From Rhynchopus sp. YZ270_cl-10 (taxonomy: Eukaryota > Euglenozoa > Diplonemea > Diplonemida > Diplonemidae): a DNA stretch of 64,000 bases. The DNA lies in assembly GCA_964035575.1 (NCBI GenBank), contig OZ037833.1, forward strand, positions 992,001-1,056,000. The letters are read 5' to 3'. A model generated the notes under the pieces. It was not told where the DNA came from, ran no database searches, and worked only from the letters and a program-made list of their open reading frames with translations. The translations under genes and the position numbers were made by a program. Positions 45,878-56,492 of this stretch are shown piece after piece; within the stretch, counting starts at the first letter, position 1; each line of letters begins with the position of its first letter.

Positions 45878-48184
45878 CTAACTCGCATAGTCGGAGGTGG
45901 ACACTGAGTACCTCCCTCCCTTGAAGGTTTTGGGAACCTCCACAGGACAGCCGTTGAGGAAGCCGTGCGGGTCTATCCTGGCACCGCTCAACACCGTCAC
46001 GTCCACGTCTGCCAATGCATAGCACCCGGCAAGGAAGCAGCTGCCAACCTTTCGGACACAGCGCAACGCAGTCAGGTCTAGTGTTTCCAACGCAAAACAC
46101 TCGGCCAGGAAGTCGCTCCCAATTTTCCTGACGCTACAGAAACCCGACAAATCGACTCTCGTCAATGACGTGCATTCGTACAAGAAGTGCTCGCCGATGT
46201 ACGTGAGACTCCGCATTGCTGACAGGTCTATTGCTGTCAAAGATGTGCATCGTCGAAGAAAGTAGCCAGAATAATTGTGTCCAATCAGCTTCACATTGCG
46301 CAGTCCTGTCAAATCGATAGCTTCCAACGACGAGCATTCATACAGGAAGTTGCACCCGATTTTTGTAACACTGCAAAACCCTGTCAGGTCAACGGTTCGC
46401 AATGATGTACACCCCATGCAAAAATCGCTCTCAATCTCTGTGACGTTGCACAGTGCTGAGCAGTCGACGGCTACCAACGACTGACAGTACGCAGCGAAGC
46501 TGCTGGGTATCACCCTGATGCTGCGCAGGATCGAACAGTCCATGGTGGTGTGCAATGATTCGCAGCAAGAAACGAACTGTCTACCGATCTGTTCGATGTT
46601 CCACACTTCTGGCCACTCGATTGTTGCCAATGAGGTACATAAATGAAAAAACGAGGACCCAATATGCGTCACGCTGCTCAACCCCGACAGGTTAATTGTT
46701 TCCAGTGATTTGCACTCGGCAAAGAAGTTGTTTCTAATGTGCGTGACACTGGACAACCCTGACAAGTCAACAGATGTTAACAACTCGCAGCAGCTGAAGA
46801 AGTGGTGTCGCACCTGCACGAGTCTGTGCAACCCTGTCAGGTCAACGGATGTAAGTGAGCACAAGTAGCTACCGAAATATGCGTCAATCTCTGTCACGCT
46901 GCTCAACCTTGAAAAGTCAATAGACGTTAACGAATCGTCGTACGCACAAAAACTCTGATCGATCTGCATCAAATGGCCCCACTCCGGCAAGTCCAGGGTT
47001 GCTAGCGACGGGCAGTCGGAGAAGCAGCGATATCCAATCTGCTGCACACTGCGCATCCCTGCCAGGTTGATGGCCGTCAAAGACGCACACCTCGAGATGA
47101 AGTAATCCCCAACATGCGTGACACTGCACAGCCCTGAGAGGTCTGCTGTGGTTAATGAATCGCAACTTTGCAGAAACCCGTACTCAACATGCGTGACACT
47201 GCACAACCCTGAAAAGTCTACTGTCGTTAATGAATCGCAGTTTTCCAAGAAGTGTCGCCCAACATGCGTGACACTGCGCAACCCTGAAAGGTCTATTGCT
47301 TCCAACGCGGTACATCCACTCAGGCACTCATCTCCGATATGCGTTACCCTTGACAACATTGAGAGGTCAATGGATGGCAACGACTCGCATTGTCCCATGA
47401 AGCAACGCCCCACGTGTGTGAGCATAGTCCATCCCGACAGGTCGATTCGCTTCAACGCTCTGCAGCCAGTCATGAAGTTGTCCCTGGTGTGTGTCACACT
47501 GCACTTCTGTGGGAAGTGCACCTCCTCCAGTGTATAGCAGCTGTAAAGAAAGCTACCCGCGATATGCGTCACATTGCGCAGCGCTGAGAGGTCAATCGCT
47601 TGTAGCAAGACCTGTCTCAAGAAGCAGTCATCGATGTGCGTAACGCCACTCAATCCTGACAAATCTAGTCTTGTCAGTGAATCGATGCAATCCAGGAAAT
47701 ACTTCCCAACATGCGTTACGTTGCGCAACCCTGACAAGTCAATAGATGTTAACTTCGAGGTACTAGCAAAGTGGTTGCCAATGACGGTAACAGAAGGCAT
47801 AGCAGCGCTGAAGTCAAGGCTACTACAGTCTAGGCGAAGCAAGAAGTTATCTGGGATAGCAGTTGCAACCTCCGCCTGCAGAAGCAACGCAGCCGTATCA
47901 GGGTTTTTGACAGTCAGCAGCCTCTCCTCCGAAATGTCCGTCTCACCCAACGCACGAAGCGCTGTGATGGCCTCGAACTTCATCCACTTTGTCAACACAA
48001 CTGTATCCCCAGCACTCAGCTGCGTGACGTCCTCCCCTTCCTCCTTCCCTCCGAAGCCCATATGAAAGCTGTCTTCGGCCAACCCCGTCGTAGACGCCAC
48101 CTTCCGACGTAGGCTCTCTGTCGTTTCATCCACATCCACCTCGATCACATGCTCCGTTTCGAAACCTTGTATCGTCACATCCAT
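45878..48184 (-). CDS. Ubiquitin-fold plus BspA-type leucine-rich-repeat protein
   Basis: A 768-residue, single-exon protein. Residues 1-68 have the beta-grasp pattern of ubiquitin-like domains (MDVTIQGF, VDVDETTESLRRKVA, GLAEDSFHMGFGG, LSAGDTVVLTKW) with no C-terminal GlyGly. Residues ~70-125 form a short helical linker (ALRALGETDISEERLL). From ~130 to the end there are about 26 repeats of ~23 residues, consensus SLTxIDLSGLxxVTHIGxxFLxxC, the BspA/LRR_5 type. No signal peptide or membrane segment, so it is probably cytosolic. Highly repetitive genes like this diversify by unit exchange. The start follows CCCACACACAG 14 bases upstream. Likely a protein-interaction scaffold; the partner is unknown. 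Confidence 0.85.
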   Translation of the reverse strand: MDVTIQGFETEHVIEVDVDETTESLRRKVASTTGLAEDSFHMGFGGKEEGEDVTQLSAGDTVVLTKWMKFEAITALRALGETDISEERLLTVKNPDTAALLLQAEVATAIPDNFLLRLDCSSLDFSAAMPSVTVIGNHFASTSKLTSIDLSGLRNVTHVGKYFLDCIDSLTRLDLSGLSGVTHIDDCFLRQVLLQAIDLSALRNVTHIAGSFLYSCYTLEEVHFPQKCSVTHTRDNFMTGCRALKRIDLSGWTMLTHVGRCFMGQCESLPSIDLSMLSRVTHIGDECLSGCTALEAIDLSGLRSVTHVGRHFLENCDSLTTVDFSGLCSVTHVEYGFLQSCDSLTTADLSGLCSVTHVGDYFISRCASLTAINLAGMRSVQQIGYRCFSDCPSLATLDLPEWGHLMQIDQSFCAYDDSLTSIDFSRLSSVTEIDAYFGSYLCSLTSVDLTGLHRLVQVRHHFFSCCELLTSVDLSGLSSVTHIRNNFFAECKSLETINLSGLSSVTHIGSSFFHLCTSLATIEWPEVWNIEQIGRQFVSCCESLHTTMDCSILRSIRVIPSSFAAYCQSLVAVDCSALCNVTEIESDFCMGCTSLRTVDLTGFCSVTKIGCNFLYECSSLEAIDLTGLRNVKLIGHNYSGYFLRRCTSLTAIDLSAMRSLTYIGEHFLYECTSLTRVDLSGFCSVRKIGSDFLAECFALETLDLTALRCVRKVGSCFLAGCYALADVDVTVLSGARIDPHGFLNGCPVEVPKTFKGGRYSVSTSDYAS

Positions 48185-48640
48185 TTTTGTGTGTCTTTCT
48201 CTGTGTGTGGGATAGGATTGAGCAGCCCCGAGGCCCTATAGCAATCAAAATCGAGAGTTCCCAAATAAAAAGAGTAGTTGAAACGTCCCAAGACACAGCT
48301 CCGTCAAATTCATGCAAAGTGTGAGACGTGAGTGGAGTGTACCGTAAGAGAACGGAGGCGGTTCCCTACCACTCGGCAAGCCTGACCTCATAATACCCTA
48401 GTCTTAACAGTTGGGTATAATCTTGCAAGCGATAGTTACCGTGAATCAGTGGGACCCGAGGATCAATCTGAATGGCTGAAAGTTCCAAACGCGAACGTCC
48501 CATCGCTTTGGGTAAACAAACTCCCTAGCGGCACCAAAGTCCTTCTGTAGTAATGGGAGGATCTACGCGTCAAATGGATTTCTAGTGTGCGTTGGAGGAC
48601 CAGGCTGGTAACTGGTGAGATGTGGGGGAGGGACGCAAGG
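48185..48640. other. Gene-free but repeat-free, balanced-composition stretch
   Basis: Unlike the other spacers, this ~400 bp has few homopolymers and mixed base composition. On the plus strand it contains AATACCCTAGTCTTAACAG and the stem ATACCC/GGGTAT. It could hold a non-coding RNA, but I cannot match it to a known one; similarity to SSU rRNA is too weak to claim. Confidence 0.3.
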
Positions 48641-51600
48641 AAAAAAGGGAGGGGTGACTTGTTTCAGATTGTGTTTTATGAAAACTTGAAATACAATTCA
48701 AAAAACTAAAATGGGGGTAAGCGATGAAGACAAACATGCCCTTTTGAGCACATACATCTTAAAAACAAAATGGAGAGAACTGACGCACAGATGTACGTCG
48801 TTCTAATGGTGGAGAGGGGGAGAAGGGAAACATTTGATTGAGGGATGGACCCTGATGGTCAATGGTTCAAAGTCAATGTAGACAAAATATTCAGGACAGA
48901 GAGTTTTAAAAACAAAGAAAGTTTTTGGTAAAGATGAAACCTCAAACGTGCTTGGCCACCTTTTCTAAAAGAATAAAAACATAAGCTAATGCAGATAACT
49001 TCATCTTGAAGGTCGTCCACCCCCTCGTCTGAAGGGTGAATACAATCAGATGACTGTTTTGCAGCAGATATTTCTGCCGAATCATTGCGAAAAGCATACA
49101 AAATATTTTTCTCCTCTTTCACACACAAAGACACTGAACCAACAAAAGACAACCATCGGAGGAGCGACGTGCACGCACCCCTTGAGAGTGTGTGGGCATC
49201 TCTCCTCACCAACAGCGCAAAACAAAAAAAAAGAAAATACATTCATATACTTACTATTTATAACACAAACAGTAAGCACGAAAGAAAAACAAAAAGAAAA
49301 ACAAAAATAACACTTTCTTTACATCGTAAATAATCCGTCTCGAGTCCAATGAATATGCCTCTCGTGCACAGACATCTCAAACAAAGCCCAGGGTATCAAC
49401 TCTGGCCATGGCGCACTCAGACGGATTATTAACTATTTTATTTTTTCATTTCATTTCATTTTTAATTCGTAGGAATATTAACAAGAAGTGGTCGACAATA
49501 CGACTCTAAACAAAACACAAAAAAAACAAGATGCTGTTGAATAAGAAATTAGAGGCCATAAAAGGCTGTCGCAAGAAGAAGATAGGAAACAAAACAATCT
49601 TGAATGTGGAAAATATGTTGGAAAAATAAATTGTAAGATGAATGTGTCTCGTGGGAGGACACACGCAAAAGAGAAGATACCCACCCCCCGCATGGAGGGG
49701 GGGAAGCGATGAAGAAAATACAAGAAAAATAACATCAAATAGTGATGACTGTGTTGTGTAAAGTGTTCGTTGCTCTTGGCTCTTTGCTCTTTGCTTGGCA
49801 GACTGCACCGCGTTGCGTACATTCAACACTTTTTTGGTAAGATAATGCTAAGCCTCACAGTGCTTAGCGCATCTTCAAAAATTGGATTCAGCACGTTTCG
49901 CATGCGTATTTGCGTTGTCCAGTCACCCCGGACAATCAATCACACAAAAGAAAACAAAAGAAAAGAAAAATGAACACACATTCACACATGCACACAGTCT
50001 CACAAATTAACAACAAAATATGTACATAAATTAAGACAAAAAATAACAAATCTGGTCATGTCGCTCCACGGTCACACACAAACATAAAACGAATGAAACA
50101 ACATGCAGTGTCGGTAAAGCACCGTACTCATGTCGGGAACGCCAACCAGTTGGGTCGGGTTCACAAGCATGAGCACGTCCATCCGTTTATTCGTTTCTGT
50201 TCGTGGTAACCGAATGAGATTGTTACATCTCAGTGGATAGGTTTTTGAGCAGATGGGCCAGACTTTTGCTGAAAAAGCAAATAAAATAAAACAAAACAAA
50301 AGAAACATAACACTCCTCCCGTTTTCCTTTTCGAGAGACGAATGTGCCCACAAATAAAATAGGCACACAAAGTCTATTTTCAAAAATAAGTGCAAAAAAA
50401 ATGCGTTGCTGCACACTCCAAGTGACAACAGGTGCAAATGCCCTGTATATTCATCAGAAGACGTGCGCAAAAGCAGGGAAGGTGGTCAAAATAAAACAAA
50501 ACAAAAACAAAAACAAAAACAAACAAAACTATAATAATCTAGAACATGAATGGGCTGCGATGGATGGTCCCTTGCGCAACATTGGGAGAAGAATTGTCAT
50601 TGTCACGACGGAGCCTGTGTGGGTGGGCGTCAGTGCCCACGCACAGCCTCACACGGGAACACTTGCACCTACACGACCACACCTACCAACTGTCGTCTTC
50701 CTCTGCAGAGACCTACAGAAGATCCCACAGAAGCAGCGTGCCGTCGTGGCTTGCTGTGGCAAGGCGTGTGCTGTCGGGTGAGAACGCGAGACGCGGGAGC
50801 CCTGCACGCGTGTGCCCGTAGAGCTGGTGTGCCACACTCCCAGCCGCACGCCACACCGTCACCTCACCCTCCCCGACAGCAGCAAGCAGTGCCCCGTTTG
50901 GCGAGTGCCGAGCGTCAAACACAGTCTTCGTCTGCGTCTCAAGCACAAGGCGCTCCGTCACCGCACCCTCGCCCACAGCCCCGCCGGCCCACTTGCTCAT
51001 GCGCACCGTCCCGTCGTCCATCCCACGCAGCAGCTCGTCACCAGACGCAGAGAACGACAGTGCCGTCACACGTGCAAAGCGCGACGGCAGCTCCGCCACC
51101 TTGGCACCGTTCTGCACACGCCACACCGTCACAACCTCGTCCACCTCCGTGCCCCACGACGTGGCCAGCAGCGCCCCGTCTGCAGAGAACGCCACCTCGC
51201 GTGCGTGCTTGTGGATCACAATCTCCGGCTCCAGCGAACCCGACATCACGTCAAACACACGTGTGCGCATGTCGCTCCCACCACCGCTCACAACAAGGAA
51301 GCGTGCGTCGGGAGTGAAGCGCACACGGCGCACCGGCACACTCCCCACCGCACGCATGTCCATCAGCGTCAACTCGAGCTCCCCCGTCACAGCGTCGCAC
51401 ACAACAACACGCCCACCAGCACCACCCACAGCAACACGTGCTCCGTCGCTCGAGAACGTCACGTCGTATGACGCAAAGTCTGCACACGCCAGCTTCGCCA
51501 CCTGCACCCCAGTCGTGCTGTCGAACACACGCACCCCGTCGTCGCTCCCTGTTGCAACACGGCTCCCGTCTGCAGAGAACCCAACAGCCAGGAGGCGGCC

Positions 51601-52575
51601 AGACTGCACCACACGCCATGCACACTCACGTGACGCTGTCGCCTCGCATGTGAGGGGTGCCGTGTCTGGGGCAGTGCACTGTGTGGGTGCAGGTGTGTCT
51701 GGGACTGGTGTGGGTGGTGCAGAGGTTGGCGGTGCAGGTGTTGGGGGTGCGCTGGTTGGTGGTGACGGTGTGGGTGGGGACGGTGTCAGTGGCGCAGGTG
51801 TCAGTGGCGACGTCGTCGGTGGTGCAGGCGTCGGTGGCGATGGTGTCAGTGGCGCTGGTGTCGGTGGCGACGACGTCGGTGGTGCAGATGTTGGGGGTGA
51901 CGATGTCGGTGGCGGCATAGTTGGCACTGCTGTCGGTGGCACGGGTGTCGGCGGTGACGGAGTTGGGGGTGCCACTGTCGGTGGTGCGGGTGTCGGTGGC
52001 GATGGTGTTGGGGGTGCACTGGTTGGTGGTGCTGCGCAGACGAAGTTGCCGACAAAGCCTGACTTCACAACAGAGCCGTCGGTGGTGAACTTCAGGAAGA
52101 GCGGCCCTGCGAAGGTCATTGTGCTGCTAGCCGAGCCCTTCAGTGTGCTCACCAGGGTGTACGTGTCCTCGGATGTTTCGGTGTAGATGTTCAGGGGGTC
52201 GCAGCAGGACTCCGTCTCGAAATACGACCATGTGATGGTCACGTCTGTGCTGCATTCGATCTTCCAGCAGTCAATCTCGCCGTTAGCATACGGCGACGCT
52301 GAGGCAATGCGGCCAGAGGACCCGAAGACCTCCAGGCTCTTGCACGCCGTCCCTGTGCCTGGCACAGCTGTCACCTGACCGTGGGCGGTCTTCGTGTACA
52401 GCGGCAGCAACAGCAACAACGCCCAACACAGAGACGGGGCCATTTTGTTCTAGGGAATGTAAAGAAAAGAAAAGAAAGTGGGTTGTGTTCGGTAGAGAGT
52501 TAACCTGCGGGAGGGGGTGAGTGGGGTGTGCAGTGTTCGTGTGCAAAGGGTGTGCGAGCCGTTGGTGCGGTGTTG
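48641..52575. repeat. ~3.9-kb tandem duplication, copy A
   Basis: Nearly identical to 52626-56492. It covers one whole CUB-WD40 gene plus ~2 kb of downstream flank. Copy A has about 80 bp (around 49215-49300, A-rich) that copy B lacks. A 50-bp unique junction (52576-52625) separates the copies. Within the 3' flank (48641-50712) I see no further gene, only short hairpin repeats of the GATGAA...CTCTCGTGCACA...CATC type. Confidence 0.95.
50713..52443 (-). CDS. Secreted CUB / Pro-Thr-linker / WD40 protein, copy A
   Basis: A 576-residue protein. Signal peptide at 1-22 ([18 protein letters not shown]). Residues ~33-135 form a CUB-like beta-sandwich with four cysteines ([44 protein letters not shown] ... 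GNFVCAAP). Residues ~137-265 are a PPTxxPPT repeat linker, a likely O-glycosylation stalk. Residues ~285-576 hold seven WD40-type repeats, one blade each, for example [20 protein letters not shown], and the protein ends exactly at the last blade (TLLLWDLL), so a complete propeller is expected. There is no transmembrane segment. An extracellular WD40 propeller is unusual. The start lies 9 bases after the acceptor TTACATTCCCTAG. Its twin is 3.9 kb upstream. Confidence 0.87.
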   Translation of the reverse strand: MAPSLCWALLLLLPLYTKTAHGQVTAVPGTGTACKSLEVFGSSGRIASASPYANGEIDCWKIECSTDVTITWSYFETESCCDPLNIYTETSEDTYTLVSTLKGSASSTMTFAGPLFLKFTTDGSVVKSGFVGNFVCAAPPTSAPPTPSPPTPAPPTVAPPTPSPPTPVPPTAVPTMPPPTSSPPTSAPPTSSPPTPAPLTPSPPTPAPPTTSPLTPAPLTPSPPTPSPPTSAPPTPAPPTSAPPTPVPDTPAPTQCTAPDTAPLTCEATASRECAWRVVQSGRLLAVGFSADGSRVATGSDDGVRVFDSTTGVQVAKLACADFASYDVTFSSDGARVAVGGAGGRVVVCDAVTGELELTLMDMRAVGSVPVRRVRFTPDARFLVVSGGGSDMRTRVFDVMSGSLEPEIVIHKHAREVAFSADGALLATSWGTEVDEVVTVWRVQNGAKVAELPSRFARVTALSFSASGDELLRGMDDGTVRMSKWAGGAVGEGAVTERLVLETQTKTVFDARHSPNGALLAAVGEGEVTVWRAAGSVAHQLYGHTRAGLPRLAFSPDSTRLATASHDGTLLLWDLL

Positions 52576-52625
52576 CCAAACAATTGTGCCAGAAGAAGAT
52601 GACCATCTGCGGGAGAGTTGCAGGG

Positions 52626-55600
52626 GAAAAAAGAGGGGGTAACTTGTTTCAGATTGTTTTATGAAAACTTGAAATACAATTCAAAAACCAAAATGGGGGT
52701 AAGCGATGAAGACAAATATGCCCTTTTGAGCACATACATCTTAAAAACAAAATGGAGAGAACTGACGCACAGATGTACGTCGTTCTAATGGTGGAGAGGG
52801 GGAGAAGGGAAACATTTGCTTGAGGGATGGACCCTGATGGTCAATGGTTCAAAGCCAATGGAGACAAAATATTCAGGACAGAGAGTTTTAAAAACAGAGA
52901 AAGTTTTTTGGTAAAGATGGAACCTCAAACGTGCTTGGCCACCTTTTCTAAAAGAATAAAAACATAAGCTAATGCAGATAACTTCATCTTGAAGGTCGTC
53001 CACCCCCTCGTCTGAAGGGTGAATACAATCAGATGACTGTTTTGCAGCAGATATTTCTGCCGAATCATTGCGAAAGCATACAAAATATTTCTCTCCTCTT
53101 TCACACACAAAGACACTGAACCAACAAAAGACAACCATCGGAGGAAGGACGTGGACGTACCCCTTGAGAGTGTGTGGGCATCGCTCCTCACCAACAGCGC
53201 AAAACAAAAAACAAAAATAACACTTTCTTTACATCGTAAATAATCCGTCTCGAGTCCAATGAATGTGCCTCTCGTGCACAGACATCTCAAACAAAGCCCA
53301 GGGTATCAACTCTGGCCATGGCGCACTCAGACGGATTATCAACTATTTTATTTTTTCATTTCATTTTTAATTCGTAGGAATATTAACAAGAAGTGGTCGA
53401 CAATACGACTCTAAACAAAACACAAAAAAAACAAGATGCTGTTGAATAAGAAATTAGAGGCCATAAAAGGCTGTCGCAAGAAGAAGATAGGAAACAAAAC
53501 AATCTTGAATGTGGAAAATATGTTGGAAAAATAAATTGTAAGATGAATGTGTCTCGTGGGAGGACACACGCAAAAGAGAAGATACCCACCCCCCGCATGG
53601 AGGGGGGGAAGCGATGAAGAAAATACAAGAAAAATAACATCAAATAGTGATGACTGTGTTGTGTAAAGTGTTCGTTGCTCTTGGCTCTTTGCTCTTTGCT
53701 TGGCAGACTGCACCGCGTTGCGTACATTCAACACTTTTTTGGTAAGATAATGCTAAGCCTCACAGTGCTTAGCGCATCTTCAAAAATTGGATTCAGCACG
53801 TTTCGCATGCGTATTTGCGTTGTCCAGTCACCCCGGACAATCAATCACACAAAAGAAAACAAAAGAAAAGAAAAATGAACACACATTCACACATGCACAC
53901 AGTCTCACAAATTAACAACAAAATATGTACATAAATTAAGACAAAAAATAACAAATCTGGTCATGTCGCTCCACGGTCACACACAAACATAAAACGAATG
54001 AAACAACATGCAGTGTCGGTAAAGCACCGTACTCATGTCGGGAACGCCAACCAGTTGGGTCGGGTTCACAAGCATGAGCACGTCCATCCGTTTATTCGTT
54101 TCTGTTCGTGGTAACCGAATGAGATTGTTACATCTCAGTGGATAGGTTTTTGAGCAGATGGGCCAGACTTTTGCTGAAAAAGCAAATAAAATAAAACAAA
54201 ACAAAAGAAACATAACACTCCTCCCGTTTTCCTTTTCGAGAGACGAATGTGCCCACAAATAAAATAGGCACACAAAGTCTATTTTCAAAAATAAGTGCAA
54301 AAAAAATGCGTTGCTGCACACTCCAAGTGACAACAGGTGCAAATGCCCTGTATATTCATCAGAAGACGTGCGCAAAAGCAGGGAAGGTGGTCAAAATAAA
54401 ACAAAACAAAAACAAAAACAAAAACAAACAAAACTATAATAATCTAGAACATGAATGGGCTGCGATGGATGGTCCCTTGCGCAACATTGGGAGAAGAATT
54501 GTCATTGTCACGACGGAGCCTGTGTGGGTGGGCGTCAGTGCCCACGCACAGCCTCACACGGGAACACTTGCACCTACACGACCACACCTACCAACTGTCG
54601 TCTTCCTCTGCAGAGACCTACAGAAGATCCCACAGAAGCAGCGTGCCGTCGTGGCTTGCTGTGGCAAGGCGTGTGCTGTCGGGTGAGAACGCGAGACGCG
54701 GGAGCCCTGCACGCGTGTGCCCGTAGAGCTGGTGTGCCACACTCCCAGCCGCACGCCACACCGTCACCTCACCCTCCCCGACAGCAGCAAGCAGTGCCCC
54801 GTTTGGCGAGTGCCGAGCGTCAAACACAGTCTTCGTCTGCGTCTCAAGCACAAGGCGCTCCGTCACCGCACCCTCGCCCACAGCCCCGCCGGCCCACTTG
54901 CTCATGCGCACCGTCCCGTCGTCCATCCCACGCAGCAGCTCGTCACCAGACGCAGAGAACGACAGTGCCGTCACACGTGCAAAGCGCGACGGCAGCTCCG
55001 CCACCTTGGCACCGTTCTGCACACGCCACACCGTCACAACCTCGTCCACCTCCGTGCCCCACGACGTGGCCAGCAGCGCCCCGTCTGCAGAGAACGCCAC
55101 CTCGCGTGCGTGCTTGTGGATCACAATCTCCGGCTCCAGCGAACCCGACATCACGTCAAACACACGTGTGCGCATGTCGCTCCCACCACCGCTCACAACA
55201 AGGAAGCGTGCGTCGGGAGTGAAGCGCACACGGCGCACCGGCACACTCCCCACCGCACGCATGTCCATCAGCGTCAACTCGAGCTCCCCCGTCACAGCGT
55301 CGCACACAACAACACGCCCACCAGCACCACCCACAGCAACACGTGCTCCGTCGCTCGAGAACGTCACGTCGTATGACGCAAAGTCTGCACACGCCAGCTT
55401 CGCCACCTGCACCCCAGTCGTGCTGTCGAACACACGCACCCCGTCGTCGCTCCCTGTTGCAACACGGCTCCCGTCTGCAGAGAACCCAACAGCCAGGAGG
55501 CGGCCAGACTGCACCACACGCCATGCACACTCACGTGACGCTGTCGCCTCGCATGTGAGGGGTGCCGTGTCTGGGGCAGTGCACTGTGTGGGTGCAGGTG

Positions 55601-56492
55601 TGTCTGGGACTGGTGTGGGTGGTGCAGAGGTTGGCGGTGCAGGTGTTGGGGGTGCGCTGGTTGGTGGTGACGGTGTGGGTGGGGACGGTGTCAGTGGCGC
55701 AGGTGTCAGTGGCGACGTCGTCGGTGGTGCAGGCGTCGGTGGCGATGGTGTCAGTGGCGCTGGTGTCGGTGGCGACGACGTCGGTGGTGCAGATGTTGGG
55801 GGTGACGATGTCGGTGGCGGCATAGTTGGCACTGCTGTCGGTGGCACGGGTGTCGGCGGTGACGGAGTTGGGGGTGCCACTGTCGGTGGTGCGGGTGTCG
55901 GTGGCGATGGTGTTGGGGGTGCACTGGTTGGTGGTGCTGCGCAGACGAAGTTGCCGACAAAGCCTGACTTCACAACAGAGCCGTCGGTGGTGAACTTCAG
56001 GAAGAGCGGCCCTGCGAAGGTCATTGTGCTGCTAGCCGAGCCCTTCAGTGTGCTCACCAGGTTGTACGTGTCCTCGGATGTTTCGGTGTAGATGTTCAGG
56101 GGGTCGCAGCAGGACTCTGTCTCGAAATACGACCATGTGATGGTCACGTCTGTGCTGCATTCGATCTTCCAGCAGTCAATCTCGCCGTTAGCATACGGCG
56201 ACGCTGAGGCAATGCGGCCAGAGGACCCGAAGACCTCCAGGCTCTTGCACGCCGTCCCTGTGCCTGGCACAGCTGTCACCTGACCGTGGGCGGTCTTCGT
56301 GTACAGCGGCAGCAACAGCAACAACGCCCAACACAGAGACGGGGCCATTTTGTTCTAGGGAATGTAAAGAAAAGAAAAGAAAGTGGGTTGTGTTCGGTAG
56401 AGAGTTAACCTGCGGGAGGGGGTGAGTGGAGTAGAGAGTGGGGTGTGCAGTGTTCGTGTGCAAAGGGTGTGCGAGCCGTTGGTGCAGTGTTG
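52626..56492. repeat. ~3.9-kb tandem duplication, copy B
   Basis: Counterpart of 48641-52575. In the gene the copies differ by one amino-acid change (Thr to Asn in EDTYxLV) and one or a few silent changes. In the 5' flank copy B has an extra GAGTAGAGAGTG block. The right boundary (about 56492) abuts, or cuts into, the unknown gene at 56.5-57.8 kb. Confidence 0.95.
54618..56348 (-). CDS. Secreted CUB / Pro-Thr-linker / WD40 protein, copy B
   Basis: 576 residues, identical in architecture to the copy at 50713-52443 and differing visibly at one residue (Asn in EDTYNLV, in the CUB domain, where copy A has Thr). Signal peptide, CUB-like domain, PT linker and seven-bladed propeller are all intact, and the same splice acceptor TTACATTCCCTAG precedes the ATG, so both copies look expressible. 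The near-identity means the duplication is recent or kept uniform by conversion. Whether the upstream gene's reading frame originally continued into this 5' flank is unclear. Confidence 0.87.
   Translation of the reverse strand: MAPSLCWALLLLLPLYTKTAHGQVTAVPGTGTACKSLEVFGSSGRIASASPYANGEIDCWKIECSTDVTITWSYFETESCCDPLNIYTETSEDTYNLVSTLKGSASSTMTFAGPLFLKFTTDGSVVKSGFVGNFVCAAPPTSAPPTPSPPTPAPPTVAPPTPSPPTPVPPTAVPTMPPPTSSPPTSAPPTSSPPTPAPLTPSPPTPAPPTTSPLTPAPLTPSPPTPSPPTSAPPTPAPPTSAPPTPVPDTPAPTQCTAPDTAPLTCEATASRECAWRVVQSGRLLAVGFSADGSRVATGSDDGVRVFDSTTGVQVAKLACADFASYDVTFSSDGARVAVGGAGGRVVVCDAVTGELELTLMDMRAVGSVPVRRVRFTPDARFLVVSGGGSDMRTRVFDVMSGSLEPEIVIHKHAREVAFSADGALLATSWGTEVDEVVTVWRVQNGAKVAELPSRFARVTALSFSASGDELLRGMDDGTVRMSKWAGGAVGEGAVTERLVLETQTKTVFDARHSPNGALLAAVGEGEVTVWRAAGSVAHQLYGHTRAGLPRLAFSPDSTRLATASHDGTLLLWDLL

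Noticed and set aside
48280-48600. Possible SSU rRNA fragment (CCCTAGTCTTAACAG)
   Set aside because: Resembles the conserved SSU motif over one short stretch only; neighbouring conserved SSU blocks are absent.
50812-52186. Long plus-strand frames opposite the CUB-WD40 genes
   Set aside because: Antisense shadows of a GC-rich coding sequence and of the PT-repeat linker; repeated identically opposite copy B.
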